A DNA stretch of 64,000 bases, taken from positions 5,456,001 to 5,520,000 of the forward strand of contig OX442323.1 of the NCBI GenBank assembly GCA_949358305.1, read 5' to 3'. A program made the translations under genes and the position numbers. The DNA is from Strigamia acuminata (Eukaryota > Arthropoda > Chilopoda > Geophilomorpha > Linotaeniidae). The notes beneath the pieces are model-generated. The model was not told the origin of the DNA. It made no database searches and was given only the letters and a program-made list of their open reading frames with translations. Below are positions 13,024 to 26,925 of this stretch, piece after piece. How positions within the stretch are numbered: the stretch's first letter is position 1; the number at the start of each line of letters is the position of its first letter.

Positions 13024-13228
13024 CAGCAGTTAAGATTAAAACGTCGATTATCTCAACTAATTGGTAGACATAGGTGTTTATAAACTCGATTTGTTCGCAT
13101 AATTGGACGTTAGGTTTATACACGTACTGTACCACATACGAAAATAATAAACCCGATAAAGAGATCGTTTTAAAAAATCCATCACCGCTGTTCGGATAAC
13201 CGAATTTCAAATAATCGACGCTCCACTG
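13024..13228. mobile_element. MITE-like element, pogo/Tigger style ends
   Basis: The ends read CAGCAGTTAAGATTAAAACG on the left and, reverse-complemented, CAGTGGAGCGTCGATTATTT on the right. Both share the block CGTCGATTAT. This is the style of non-autonomous Tc1/mariner-pogo elements, whose ends read CAGT...TCGATTAT..CGAA. A TA dinucleotide follows the right end. No transposase is encoded. Confidence 0.5.
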
Positions 13229-14471
13229 TAATAATCATAATAAATGTTGATAATTCGAAGGCCGTTTTTTATTCCACCTTTAACGGGAAAAAAAAGAGAT
13301 TTAAAAAAAAGGGTCATTGGAACCCCGAGCCCGAGGTAAAAGAATTTGTCTAATTTTCACCCCTGAAGCATAGACCATAAATTACGAACCGCGGTGCTAT
13401 TAAACTTATTACAAAACTGAAAGCTAAGTCGTAAAACCAATGGGAGACAAGCAATTAAATCAGCGTGACGAAAGGAGGACGAAATATGAGACTGGGGGTG
13501 GGGGGTGAGAGGAACTGCTCGCCACTCCATTTCTACGATTCCAAGTAGATATATACCACCGGAGCGAGCATGCGCAGTGCGCAAACACATTAGCCAACGT
13601 CCCCAGTAGCGAAAAAAGATCAAATTTCAAACGAAACTTGCACAATCGCTGATAATTTCTCACAGTTTTTAACCGACTTTTGCTTAGTCACGTGATGGGT
13701 CATCCATCAGTGGAACACACGCGGAGTTGAATATTTCTCTTGTTTTTGAGCCGTGTTATCTGGCGGCCATCTGGGATCGATGTTATTAGGAGTTGCTGGC
13801 ATCTCTTTTCGAGGGACTTTTGTAATCAAGTTTCTCTCCCCTTTTCTCTTTTACTTTCCCCTTCAGCCGTCGCCATTGTCCGTCGAAAGGGGGCGCTTTT
13901 CTTTGGTGACGGGGATCTTTGGCTCTCTCTTTCCCCCTTTAGCTCTTGATGGAAAGGTCATGTCGATATGGGTGCGAGGAAATATCTCAAGAATGGGTTG
14001 TGTTGTCGAGATAAATGTTAGACACTTAATAAAAGTTTGTTGAGATGGGACATTAAGATATGGTGAATGGGGGTTCTTTTGGAGACTGATAAGTGTCAAG
14101 TGGTGGAGGTTTTGCAGTTTTGTTGTCGAAAGAAATGGTGAAGTTTTTGGAGGAGGGTTTTTTTTTTTTTTATTTTTTTTTTGTTGTTTTATGTAAAGTG
14201 GTTGAAGAGAGGATGGAAAAATTGGAGATTGGGGTTTGTTTGGATACCAGCGATGTGTTTACAGTGAGAAAAGGCAATTTAGCAAGTCCCTCGGCAATTG
14301 GCAAGTGACTTTTTTATGTTGCGCGCCAATTTTATTGACTTTTGGCAAATGGAATTCTTAAGTTTGCATCTGGAGAAAAAGTCCCGACTGTCAACCGCGG
14401 TTATTTAAGGCTATTCTTTGTTCAAAAAGCGGTTTTGCTGAAATTATAAATATATATTCATATATTTATAT

Positions 14472-14824
14472 TTTTTTTAACATTAATCATTTTATCGACA
14501 TGTTTGCGTAAGATATATTTGAAAACGGAAACTGCTTCACTATTTATTTATTATTTTTTGTTTTAAAAAAGCGTTTTAAAAGTGGACTTGCTAGTGATTG
14601 GCGCACCACATTTAAATTTTGTTTGTTACGTCGTTTAATCTTAGCATTACTCTCGATTTACAACAATGGTCATAACTGTCACGGTACAGAAGTTATTGTT
14701 ATATGTAATATAAATTTATTTTAAACATTAATCATTTTATTGACATGTTTGCATATGACATTTGAAAACGGAAACTGTTTGAGTATTTATTTTTATTTTT
14801 ATTTTTTGTTTTAAAAAAGCGTTT
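14472..14824. repeat. Pair of direct repeats (14472-14576 and 14718-14824)
   Basis: Two copies of about 105 bp, some 247 bp apart, sharing aacattaatcatttta, gacatgtttgc, tgaaaacggaaactg and gttttaaaaaagcgttt. They differ by several substitutions and short indels. A segmental duplication of unknown origin. Confidence 0.8.
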
Positions 14825-16032
14825 AGTCGATTCTCGAGCGGAAAAGTGGTGTTTTGCAAGCTATAATATACTCGAAAATGATGGTTTACGACACACACCG
14901 GATGCGACCACTCCCAACCGAGTAGCTGGTTGCGATCTATCAAGCGAAAAATGCATCACTCATCGACTTTCTTACAAAATGGCATGCGTGAGAGTGAGAC
15001 GCACCACCTCCTATCCCTCTTTTCCATATATTGATCCCGCTTTAATCAGTACATACAGTATAGCAAGTTTGAAGAAAACGAGTTGAAACTCTCTCTCCAT
15101 GTATATTTAGCACGGGGCCATGAATTATTCCCTTTGAAGCTAAAGTTCACTTTTCCGTTTATATATTTTCTCGAAAGTATAATTTACAAGAAGCAAGTTT
15201 TGATCAAAATTTATGAGGCAATTTAGCCTTTATACGAAATTAGTTCTCTCCACCATCTTTTGTCGTTCTTTTCTCGCCCTTTTAAAGATGATGAATGAAA
15301 GAAAATCTCCTTTTTGCGAGCGGAAGACAGGTGGGGGCAAGCCTCGAGACTTCGAGAGCTGGAGAATTTTAAGTAGGATTTATGTACGGCGGGATTTGTG
15401 GCGTCTTAATCAAATCTCGGACGACCCTGAAATGTCGTATGATGTGTTTATTTGCACAGCAGCTGTTCCGTTCGCAGATGCGAGGCTGCGACACTCAATG
15501 AGGCATCGTTGATTAATCGAGCACCCTTTTTTCTATGGGCACTTGAAAAAAAATGAAATAAAAGAGGAAACCCTTTCAATTATTAGTGCGGCCTTATTAA
15601 GGCCGGAGAGGACTCGGGGGACCGTTCGGACACAATGGCTGCAGCCAAGTGTCATGTGGGGGCCATTCTTCATGTGTAAAGTTTGGCGAGTACAAAAGAA
15701 TTTCGTGCGGGGTTCATTAGACAGGCAAAAAATTCATAGGGGTTCTCTGGAGTGGGTGTAAAAAGGAAAAAGTGAGTCGTAGGGAAAAATTGTATGAGAG
15801 GAAATTATGCGGGTGGAAATTGTTTTGATTAAATGATGCATGGTATGCAGATGATGCGCCATATGTACGAGTTAGGGGGTACTAAGTTAAGGAGATTGGG
15901 AGATTTCTCGCGGGAAATATATGAGTGTTGAGAAAGTTGGAGAAATTAAAATAAAAATGTTTTAAATTGTTTAGTTTTGTTGAGTTTTGTGTTAAAAGGA
16001 AAGGGTTGTCACGAAGTTTGGGAATGCTGGAT

Positions 16033-16262
16033 TTGTTTTTGTTGTGCAAATTTAGGGATTTTTAATTATTTTAATGGAAAATTTAGTGGTTTTGAATTAT
16101 TTTAATGGAAAATTTGGTAGTTTTGAATTATTTTAATGGAATATTTAGTGATTTTTAATTGTTGTAATAGAAAATTTTGTAATTTTGAATTTATTTTAAT
16201 GGAAAATTTAGCGATTTTGAATTTTTTTAATGGAAATTTTAGTAAATTTGAATTTTTTAGAT
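16033..16262. repeat. Degenerate 31-bp minisatellite
   Basis: About seven diverged units of the form gaattattttaatggaaaat followed by ttagtgatttt. Noncoding. Confidence 0.8.
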
Positions 16263-16284
16263 AACTTTTGATATCAAATAAAAG

Positions 16285-16499
16285 ACCAAGATTTAAACCT
16301 GAAACATGGCAGACCTTTAAACAAAAGCTCCTGCCTCTTCCACTCCACTAACAGAAGTGGAAATCCTTTATTGTTCAATACCTGGCCAACCGTTGCTAGC
16401 GAAAACCATGGAAGCTTGCATAATGTCTAAGCATGATGCCACGTACATTGTATTGCTAACAATACAATGTAATTTCCTAATGTGCTCAAACCTGCACAA
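16285..16499 (-). repeat. Dispersed repeat copy (inverted relative to 37618-37786)
   Basis: Reverse complement matches 37618-37786 in an ordered series of blocks: ttgtgcaggtttgagcac, caatacaatgt, gcatcatgc, gcttccat, ctagcaac.gttggccagg, aataaaggat and tcttggtctt. It contains the perfect 11-bp inverted repeat acattgtattg/caatacaatgt. Probably a short interspersed element; no tRNA-like promoter is clear. Confidence 0.75.
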
Positions 16500-17625
16500 T
16501 TTCTTGTGGTGCAAATACAACATTTGAGGCAAACTTGAATTTATGACGAAAAATTGAGTTTTTACGTGACTTTTTAATTAAATTTTCCCATTTACCTAAC
16601 GGTTAGTGCGCGGGTCTCCAATTAATTATTTTATTAAAAAAAAAATGGTAAAATTGGCCAATTGGATTTTCGATTTATTGTATCGAATCCCGTTTTTGGG
16701 ACTTTGGTAAAATGTATATAGACAAGATGCGGTTAAAGATGCTGGATGGGGAATTGGAGGGAGTATAATCATCTCGCATTGGAAATTGGCCAAAGGGAAC
16801 GTGACGTGGAGGTGTAAGGAGGATTCGTTTAGCTCGATTATTTATGTTGTCATTGACGGTGTTGAGTCTATTAGAGTTATGGACTTTGTCAATTGGATTG
16901 GCCAGTCTTTTATGTCGGCAAAAAGGTGCGAGATTATGGCGGTTTACTACACCAAAAGGCAGCAGAGTCGTAAATCAAAGTGGAGTGACTCCCAAACTCG
17001 CAACTTTCTCATCTATTTCTCTTTACATCCCGCCCATTGCGTTTGCAATGGTTTGTGTTATATGCCAAGTGCATCCGCTTGTTTGATCTTTCGCTCGCGC
17101 TCGCTCTCTCCTTCTGTGTTTTGATCATTAATGCATGGGAGTTGCTAACTCGGATTTGTATTCCAATCGATATTCGGGCGATGAAATGGGGCGGGCAGCG
17201 AATTTCGGCCAACGTTGCGGACACAAGTGGATTTTTTTTATTATTTCTTGGCAGTTTGAACTCGGAATTGGGATCTTTTGTTGATTTTTTTTGATTTTTT
17301 TAATTAAACACGAACGATTTTTGTCGGATGGAGGGTGCGGGGCGTGGAGATCCGGTTCTTGTATTGACTTATCGATTTTTTTTCTTTCTCTCTCTTTGTC
17401 TGCCAAATAAGGAGGAATCTTCTTCTTCTCCATGTGCTTGACTGCGTGGCTCACTTATTCTTTCATTGACGGGAAAATTTCCACTCGGTCGAATGTGGTA
17501 CACATCAAGGACAGACTTGAAAAGCCGTCAAGATGCGGATGCTCAACACGAGATTCAAGACGGTGATAAATAAATTGATTTTCTTTTTTTTCGTCTCTTA
17601 AATGAAGAAATTGAAGGTGATGTGC

Positions 17626-17646
17626 GGGGGCGGGGGCGGGGGAGGG
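17626..17646 (+). other. G-quadruplex-type motif
   Basis: Four G-runs (5,5,5,3) separated by single bases: gggggcgggggcgggggagg followed by g. It satisfies the usual four-run G4 pattern. No gene context. Confidence 0.5.
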
Positions 17647-20600
17647 ATAAAGATGTGTTTTTGTTTGGTCCGGAATTATATTCGATAAGTGGGATGATTT
17701 CTAGCAGAAGATGAGAAGAGTAACGTGGATCCTCCGTTGCTCACGGCAACGAGTCGGAGGAGATTTGGCGCGCAAACATGACAGCAACCCCTGTGTTTCA
17801 TCGATTGATACGTGATATCGGGCGAATAAACAAGGCAAACAACAAATTACAACAAGGGATGATAATAATAAAGAAAATAAATAGAATAAATAGAATGAAT
17901 AAAATAAAAAAGGAATTTTTTGGGTTTTTTTGCGATTTAATAATTAATGACCCAGAGGAATGGTGATTTAATGGCGGATGGGATATTTGACCAGGGCGAT
18001 TTATTGGGACATATTTTTCCTCTTTACTTACTGAAATTGGTATCGTGATGTATGAGGCTTTCTTTGATATTGTGGGGAATTTTTTTTCGGGCGTGGGGTG
18101 CTGAAGGAAATGATAAAAATGGGAATTTTTGAAGGGCAGAAATTATTTTTTTGTTTTGGGGTTGAGATGTTGGTGTGTTTTTATTGGCTTTTTCGAGTTG
18201 GAAATGAAATTGATTTTTTTTTTTTTTTTTTTTGGTTTTTTTTTTTTTGTCGAATCGGACTGAGCATCATTAGCGGTTAATGGCGGATTGGGAATTGCGC
18301 AGGTGTCTTTTTTGACTAATGAGATTGAGCGAGAAAATATACAGAGATTTTTGTGCGGAATAATTTGGTCACAAATGTCACAAAAACGAAAATTGTGTCA
18401 ATTAATTAAATTTTTTTTTTTTTTTTTTTTAGTTTTGTGGATGAAATTCTGTGAAATCGTAAATTGGGAGAGGATTTTGTGCAGGTGATTAGGAAGTTTG
18501 TATTGTCTGACGCTATATCGATTTTGTTCAGGTGTCATTACAATTCTAATCACGCAAGCCCACTCTCCTTCTTAATTTTACAAGCGTGGCGCTCTAATGC
18601 CGATGGACCTTACTCGCGTTGGGGGTGTTTGAAAGATTAGTTTTGCGGTGGCAAGAAAATCATGGCGGCGCAATTTAACCCGCACTTTAAATTTCTTCAC
18701 TCATTTCATTAAATTTATTTATTATTTTAGATTTGGCTTAAAAATTAAAAATTATAGTCAATTTTGATTTTTTATTATTTTTATTTTAAACGTTGGGGGG
18801 GGGGATCCCTGTGGAATTGGTGAGGCGGAACTGGAAATGAAAATCGAAATCGAGGCGGATCGGCAAATAAATTAGAGGAAGGTATCAGTCTTCCCCCTGC
18901 CAAGTTCCTCTGAGGACGACTCGTGTGTCTCATTTTTCTTGCCACATTGCAACTGATCAGTGAAACATTGGCTCGTAATGCACTATGGGAAATGAATTAT
19001 AGGAAATGAATTCTTGATCAAGCGTAAAGGTGGAAATACGGTTGCGGGAGGAAGGATTTGGCAGTGGGGAGAGAAAAGTCATTTGAATCGGATTTTTTCT
19101 TTTTTTTCTGGATATTATATCAAATTGGATTGGAGTTGTGCGAGGAATTATTGCGGGCTTAGCGTTATTGCATTTTCGCAACTCTTAACGACGAAAATGC
19201 CAATTATTTTTAGTTTTTCCGCTAAAATGCTAATTAAATATTAAATATTAATTTAAAAAATAATAAAAATAGATTTATATGTTCAGCCTTGGCCTGAAAT
19301 TGGTGGAAAATTGATTTTGGAGACATAATTGAAAGAAAAAATTGAATTTTCAATTTAGTCATTTTTTGTTTAATTTATTTATTTATTTATTGTTTTTTTT
19401 GTGGGGGGGGAATTAAATTGTGTAATATTTGAAACTTGGCAACCGAGTCACGAAGTATCGAGAAACTGCGTGCAAAGTGAAGTAAACACTTTTGTTGTTG
19501 GCTAAGTCTTGGGAGCTTTTGAGCATTTTCCATTCGAGAGGTTCAGCAGTGCCTAGCAACAGGAAGATGCCAATCCGTGGGGATTAGTAGTGGTTTTTGG
19601 GCACCTAATCACGTTGGTGGCGATGTTGGGCGATGATAAGACGGGTTTTCGAGTGTGGGGAGAAAAGAAATTTAAAAGAAAAGAAAAAAATAAATTCAAT
19701 TTAAGATTGATCTTTTGTGTGTCCTTTTAATTCCTCCTTTTGCACTTCGGCTTTACGAATTGCTATTCATTGAGTGTCGGTCTGACCTTGCCATCAGCGG
19801 TTAATTGCAATCTCCATTAAATTGTCCATCATTTTTATTTTTTCTAAGAAATTTTTTTTTTTTTAAATCAATAAAAAAAAATAAAATTTTTACTTCCTTT
19901 TTTCCAACACCCATGCAAGTGGAATGAGTCAGTGGATGATTATTTCTCAAGTGGACTAAATTGAAGTCTTTTATGAGCTTGGCTTGACGAGTTCATAAGG
20001 GGAAATTAAAAAATTTTATATATATATTTTTTTTATATACATTAAAATTTTTTTTTATTTATAATTTAATCAAAAGTTAGTTTCATTTCCGCCCACCGTT
20101 GCAAATTGAATAGCATTCGATGCGCAAGTCATCAAAATGACATTTATTGCACGAAAAAAAAAATGTCGCGATTCAGTTTTAAATATTTAAGAGCAGCTGG
20201 TGAACTCTGAAGTCGGTTTGTTTATGAAAACAAAAAGCTTTTGGCGTATAAATTAGACCAGTTTACCTTCAAAAAGACGCCCCAAACCGAAAAAAGCAAT
20301 GATTAGAGAGCGGGACGGGAAGGAGCTTCGCATTCATCTCGAAAATGGCCTCCAACTTAAAGCGTTTGCACGCGGTCTAAGTGGAAGAGACATGTGACTT
20401 TTGGTTACCACACTTCTTCTCTTCTCCTGGCAACTTAATGAATTCCCTCAAGCGCCGTGTTCGTGATGTTTAATTGAAGGGCGCCGCACATGCCTCTCAA
20501 TTCAACATGGCGCACGATTCGAGTTGTTGACATTTTAAGAGCAAAATAGAGTTTTACTTGATTGACTTTATCTCGTTGCATCCCGCTCGCCCCAAATTGG

Positions 20601-21842
20601 CTTTATCTGTTCGTCTCTCCTAGCCAATTAATGACGCGCGGGTTTAATATACAAAAGGTTGGCGTGTTTTGGCTCGGAAGGGTTAAAACGAAGAGTTAAT
20701 CCTGGATCAAAGCGAATGTTTTCTTTTTTTAATTTTTGTCGATTGATGTCGCTTTGAAAATGGCACGTGTGAAGTTAAGTTGCATTTGCATAATTAATAG
20801 AGATTAGGATTTGTTAATGACGTGATTCGGGAGTGGTAAGTTGATCATTTATATCTAAATGAGGGAGTTGTTAAGCATGAAATGTGAGAATTTAAGCTCT
20901 CGTTTAATGATGGAGGTGCACCGCTTTTATGGCGACGCAAAATCCGCTCAGAACTGACTAAGAGCTGTCGTTGGTCACCATGGAAACCAAAGAAGATGAA
21001 CACAGAGGTCATACATTCGTGGCAACTTTTTTTTCGCTTCTTTTCTTGGAGTGTATATTTTTTCTTCTTCTTCTTCTTCGTCACAATCTTCCCTGGGTGA
21101 TGCTGTACACAGATCAGATATGCGTCTCCGAGCGTCGCCCATGACAACAGATCCCATCTGATATCCTCAGATCTTTTTCAGGATATGGGAGATGACAAGG
21201 ATTCCGAAAAAGATCATTTTGATTTTGAAAAAGATTTTTTTTTTTTTTTTTGGGACGTAAAAATGATGAGATTCGGCAATAACAGGATTTAATTCTACAA
21301 TGAGGATTTATTTTTTTATTTTTTTTATTTGGATTGGATATGTGTAATTTTGTTGACTCGGTTTTCACGAGTAGGTGGGAGCAATTAAGTGGAGTGAAAA
21401 TGTGTTTGCGCATTACACCAAGGGGATAATGCAATTAGTAGTCAGAGTAAATGCAAGCGCGACTCGTCGTGTCTGGATGGTCGACCAAACACCCTCGCAA
21501 ATACTTGTGACCCCCTCAATAGTTGTCTTGGCCTCTTTCTCTTGCTCTCTCCATATCCCCTCTGCGTTTGGGGGCGCTTCATCATGGAACGCTTACCAAA
21601 GGACACGAGCTGAAAGTTAAAGCAGATGAGGGATCCCTTAATCCACTTTGTATGTAATGCGAGGAAATGTTAGACACATACCAAAACACGGATAAAGGAC
21701 GTAAAAAAGAAATGGCTATTGGGGAGAAACGTTTTTCCCTCATCTTTTCTTCATATATTAAAAAAGACATTTTTTTCGGGGGAGGGGAATTTTTTTGGTG
21801 GAATTTGTTGAAATGTAAAATTTTGTATTGTATATCACGATG

Positions 21843-21960
21843 TAATTACTGTATTTTGCGGGCCGTGAGACGCACCACAAATTTATCAGTCGATTTTTAG
21901 AAAAAAATATTTTTTGGACGATAAGACGTGTAGGACCAAAAGACACGCAGTCATAATTTT
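21843..21960 (+). mobile_element. Truncated MITE-like fragment (TACTGTATTTT end)
   Basis: It begins TACTGTATTTTGCGGGCCGT and continues with a (g)agacgcacc block and a later gataagacgtgtagg block, the style of a widespread pogo-like MITE family. The first 11 bases match the left end of the intact element at 56031. No right-hand inverted repeat is visible, so it is probably truncated. Confidence 0.4.
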
Positions 21961-22941
21961 TATATTACAAAAAATTTTTAAATTTTTTATTTTATATTAT
22001 TAGACCCCGGATAAATGCATAAATGCATGCTTCATATGTATATTGCATATATAGCCGAAATTGGCTTAAATTGCGGATTTCGAGATACGGACTTTTCTGC
22101 ACTTTCTACATAGAAGTGCATGGGAGAAGGCGACAGTTTGTTTGACCGCGATTATACATCGTTTTTGGTACAACAACATCAAATGTCAGCTCAAACTTGT
22201 TTTTTTAAAACTCGTCCTTAATTTGGGTGAAATCCACGAAAATTCTTGGAACCGCCAAAGCTTTTCTAGAGAAACCGTGAAAGGAAATAAGCGGTGTGAG
22301 AGACGCTATGAAAGCAGCTGTTGCGGAACGAGTTGACCATCTGATGGACAAATGGATAGATGTGATGGCTCCGATTGAAGTCACTCGAGGGAAAAGCCGT
22401 TCATGTTTTCGGGTTTTGTTCTTTGTGCCGGAAACTGTTGTCATCTCGCGCCCACGCTTTCCCGCCACTCTTTTATCACGATGAAATGGTGTAAATGACG
22501 TGCTAACTCATCATTTTTCCAAAGGAAACATCTCATCTAATAGCACATCTTTTTTTTCCAGCTTTTTTTGGTTACACCTTTCATTTTGCCTCGCATTTTG
22601 CACAATACAATACACCGTCTCCCATAATTCCATCGCCCGCTGTTATTTTGCGCCTTTTGTTCGTCGTCTCCCTTCGCCATCCTTGAATCTGTGCAATTGC
22701 CATCATCATCATCTTCATCGCGATCGTTGTAGCTTTTTATTGTTCACTTTGTTGCCTTATTGTCCACCCTGTGTGGTCAGACTAACATCTTTCAGGTGAT
22801 GGCTATTGGGCTCGGGGGGAGGATGAAGGGGGGGATTCTTTCTTTCTTTCCCCACTTGGTTGTAGTAACAGTAATGAAATTAAAACAACGAAGGAAGAAG
22901 GGAGAAATAAGAGAGAGACAGAGAGAGCGAGGAGGCTTTGC

Positions 22942-22955
22942 GTCGCCGTGGTAAC
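22942..22955. promoter_or_regulatory. RFX X-box match GTCGCCGTGGTAAC
   Basis: Exact match to GTNRCC-N2-RGYAAC inside the HS3ST intron, the second of three perfect matches in the window. Function is inferred only. Confidence 0.35.
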
Positions 22956-25900
22956 GGATTCAGGACGCCACCCGCCGAGAAGAAGGGAGGGAAAATGAAA
23001 AGGAGGAGACTCGCTAGGAGGGAATTTTATTTTCCTCTTTTCAGACTGGATGTTTCCTCTCCTTGTTTCATATTCACGAGCGACTCATCCCGCCGAAGAG
23101 GGATCAAAGAAAAGGCATTTCAAAAGGTTTCTTTCTGTTATTCTGCTCGATATTTCAAACTTATTGCGTTATGGAAGCGAAATGTTTTCTGCTGCGTCTG
23201 GGTATTTACTCTTTTATGGTCTCCAGCTGACGATTCTGGCGTCACAAACCATGTGGTGCAAAAATACTTTGGAATTATATTGCGATGTAGCAAACTGCAG
23301 GTGAATACTTGGAAATAAATGTATTTAAAGCGGAAATACCGAGAAGCCGAACACCTGAGATAATAGAAAGCGGATTGTTGATGAACAACAACTAACAAAG
23401 CGGAAATAACAATCGAAATGAACCAATACAACGAATAGAAGTTGCGTTTTGTAATACATTTTGTAAAATGCTTTATGAAATGCATTCGCAGTATTTTTAT
23501 TCGTCAAATATGCAATATATTGTCAAATATGTTTTTGAATCATATGGGGATAGCTTTGGAACTTTACGTCACAAAATGTGGACGTTTTATTTTATTTTTT
23601 CCAATTTAAATTTTAATTCCGTCGTATAAAAGTTGGGCAATAAAGTTTAAGAACGCCGTAGCACGGAAATGACAATGCGAAGAAAAGTTTGCGAACTTTT
23701 AATGGTTTTATTAATTTTGAGACCTGGATGCCGATCCTTATCGGATTTTTCAAGATAAAACGAATTTACGATCCCATAAACACGAAAGTTTAGTCAAAAG
23801 TTTAAGACGTATAGGACTCGAGTTTTAATATTTAAACTAGTTTACTGAGTTTACTCGCACGATTAACACCAAACGTGCAATTACGAGCGAATAAATGCAT
23901 TTAGTAGCCATCCACTAAATCACTTTTTGAATGGCAGCTCCGTACCCGTTTCTTATTGTCCCTTTTAATTGGCAACATTATTATAACAACTCGTGTTGTT
24001 GACCTCTAGAATGGGAACGAAACCGAATGGAATCCGACAAAAATGGGAGTTTTCGCTCGTGAAAAATGTGCCACCATTCTACTCGAGGTCGTGTCGTCAG
24101 TCAGTGCCAAATGAGATGAGAATTTTGACTCGATTTGATGCGCGCTTCCCCGCACAGCCAAAGATACGCGAGATACGCCGAATCCGCTGTCATTCTCCAT
24201 TCCCATCCATAAGAGAAGAGCGCATAACGGCTTGTCCCTTGTTTTTCCTTTTCTCGCTCGTCACGCCCTATAAATCGCAATCAGGACGTAATATCGCACT
24301 TGGCGATTCACGAAAATTTGATATCTAAAAATAACGATGGCAATTGCTCAACAAACAATTCTAATTCTGGACGTCTTGATCTACATGCGAGTGAGGAAGT
24401 TGTAAAATTGATGAGGGCTGCTGTTTGTGAATGAGGGTCTTTGTAAATTCGTTTTTTTTCTTCCCTCTCTCGCTCTCTCTCTCCCCTCTTCTTTTCATCA
24501 TCAACATGACGCGCGTCATCGTCTCTCGTTCCCAATTTAGTCCTTTTTTTGCCCGATGCTTTCGCTTCCTGCCTCGCGATATGCGATTTGTTTTTCTCGT
24601 TGCGTCGTGGGAACTCGGGGTTCGGAGGTCGAAGGCCCATTTCAATTGACTCTAAACAAGTCCATCGATGGATGAATGCCACACTTCCCTCGGCTCCCAT
24701 GTTAAAGAGGGGGAGAGGCGCGGAGTGCGAGATGAAAGCGCCCTCACCTCGGATTACAAGGCGCCTCGAGCTGAAAATAAAATGTAGAGCGCCACCACGC
24801 GAAGACGCAAACGAACACAGTAGGGGTCAGAGGTTGGGCACGTGCACTGGACTCTATTGCACCCCCCTTGGCCCTGGCAACGAGCCCCTTTGCTTGTCAA
24901 ACTGCCATTAGCACAATGGCGAGGAGTTTTGAGTCGGGGGGAAAAATTGGTGCAAATTTCTTGTACAGATGTTTTGGTTGGAGTTGGAGGGGAAAAAATG
25001 ATTACAGGTGAGTGACCTCATAAAGGGAGGAAGTTGGTAATGAGGGGTTAATGCTGGACCAAAGGGCGAGGAAAGAATTTGTATTTAAATTGGAATTTTT
25101 TTTTTTTTTATTTGCATGTAATTGATTATGATGATTTTTGAGTTGATTGGAAGAGCTGGGAACGTATTGGTTAATTGGGTTCTGTTTATGTTTCATTATT
25201 TGTAATTAAATCAATTAGATTCGTGTTTGTTGAGCGGGCAAATCAAGTTTTGGATTTTTTTTTTTTTTTTTTTTGGGTTCGCTTGGATATAAAAAATGGT
25301 CATGAGAACATTTCCGGGAAGAAATTATGGCATCTCATCTCTATGGAGATTGCTTTTTTTCTCTATGGGAAGTAATGCTAATTAAATGGCTGAAATAAGT
25401 GACTATTTGCGATGGAGAAAGGTATGGGGAATTTGGCGTTTTAAAAATTCTAAAAAGTTTTTTTTTTTTATTTTTTTTTTATATATATATATATATAAAT
25501 AAAAGTTGTTTTCAGGTGTGTAATGGTGGATTGTAATGAATTTTGAGCGAGGGAATTTTAAATTTTTTAAATTTTTTTTTGTTTGCAATTGGAAACCACA
25601 CATTTGCCAACAAGACACAAATTAAAAGTTGAATGGCGCCTTTGCCTTTCCCTCGCTGCAATGCAAGTAATTGAAGCAATTTATCTTTCGCCAGTGTGAC
25701 TAAATGAAGATGATCGTCTTTCCACTTTTTTTTTTCCTTCTTTCTTCTTCTTTCCAAATAGGAAATGCTTGTTTGACTCATTTCTCCGTCTGTGTAAATC
25801 CGTGGTGTCATGGATAAATTTCAGCTGTGTAAACACACGACATTTTTCCGAATAAAAAAAAATTTTAAAGAAAAATTTTTTCCAAAAAGATTTTTTTTTT

Positions 25901-26469
25901 AATTTTAAAAATCATATTTTTAGATGAGGCTTTTCAGAGGTGACTATAGTGCATAGTGTATTAAATCAATTTTGCTCGTTCAGTGCACGCCTCCTATTTC
26001 CTGCTGCTTCAACACATGCACTTTTCAGGGCTGGGGAAAAACAGCAGAACGGGGAAAGGAAAAAAGAGAAGATGGGGGAAGGAAAAAAAGGCGAAATCAG
26101 CGGAAAAGATTTATCGGTCTTGAAGCCATATTTCGTCTCGTGATGGTTGCCGCTTGCCATTTATTTCCACATGGCATTTGTCCAATGGTTTTTAGCTCCA
26201 AAAAGCGCGTTTGGCGCCATGGTTTTCATCGTTAATGGCTGCCTGTTTTGGTATAAGGGGGTGTTTGGAGGGGGTGAAAAGGCGCCATTTTGTTGTCAGA
26301 GATGCAAAACTTGACACGGACCGACCGGAAAACTGCCTGTCAACTCATTAGCACTTGGTGGGAGGGAAGGGAGTGATTTGGAGCAACTCGTTCTTTTGTG
26401 CCGCCCGTCATTTCATGTGTACCTTTCATATTTTCAAGGGGATGAAGTTATTTCAACGGTTCTCTAATC

Positions 26470-26925
26470 GATTTACTAGCAATTCGAAGGTAAATGAGGG
26501 AAAAATTGGGTAAACAGAGAGAAATCGGTGTGAGTCAGGGGGAATTTGATAGAAATCAGGCAGAAAATTGTGTAAATTAGGCAAATAATTGTGTAAATCG
26601 AGGCAACTTTGGTGTAAATCAAAGAAAAATTGATGTAAATTAAAGAAAAACTGATATAAATCAAAGAAAATTTGATGTAAATCGGAGAAAAACTAATAAA
26701 TCAAAGAAAAATTGATGTAAATCAGAGTAAAATTGAAGTAAATCAGGTGAAATTTGTGTAAATCGTGGAAAATATGAAGTAAATTGGAGTATATTGATGC
26801 AAATCAAAAAAAAAATTGATGTAAATCAGAGTAAATTGATGCAAATCAAAGAAAAATTGATGTAAATCAGAGTAATTTTGTGTAAATCAGAGTAAAATTG
26901 ATGTAAATCGTTGAAAATGTGATGG
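26470..26925. repeat. Degenerate 19-21 bp minisatellite
   Basis: A run of diverged units of the form aaatcagagaaaaattgatgt. The string gtaaatc recurs roughly every 20 bp. Downstream (27000) is ataccgtaaaattc, resembling the TACCGTAAA end of the element at 30086-30581. Confidence 0.8.

Noticed and set aside
16580-16700. tRNA-like look (aacggttagtgcgcgggtct and tatcgaatccc)
   Set aside because: Spacing between the A- and B-box-like parts is too long and no cloverleaf can be drawn; at most a decayed tRNA-derived SINE.
22296-22400. Possible exon (MKAAVAERVDHLMDKWIDVM)
   Set aside because: Protein-like for about 35 codons, but no convincing splice sites or partner exon; treated as chance.
23050-23304. 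Possible plus-strand exon ending at AACTGCAG/GTGAAT
   Set aside because: A donor-like site exists, but the upstream part lacks an acceptor or start and the antisense frame is equally open.
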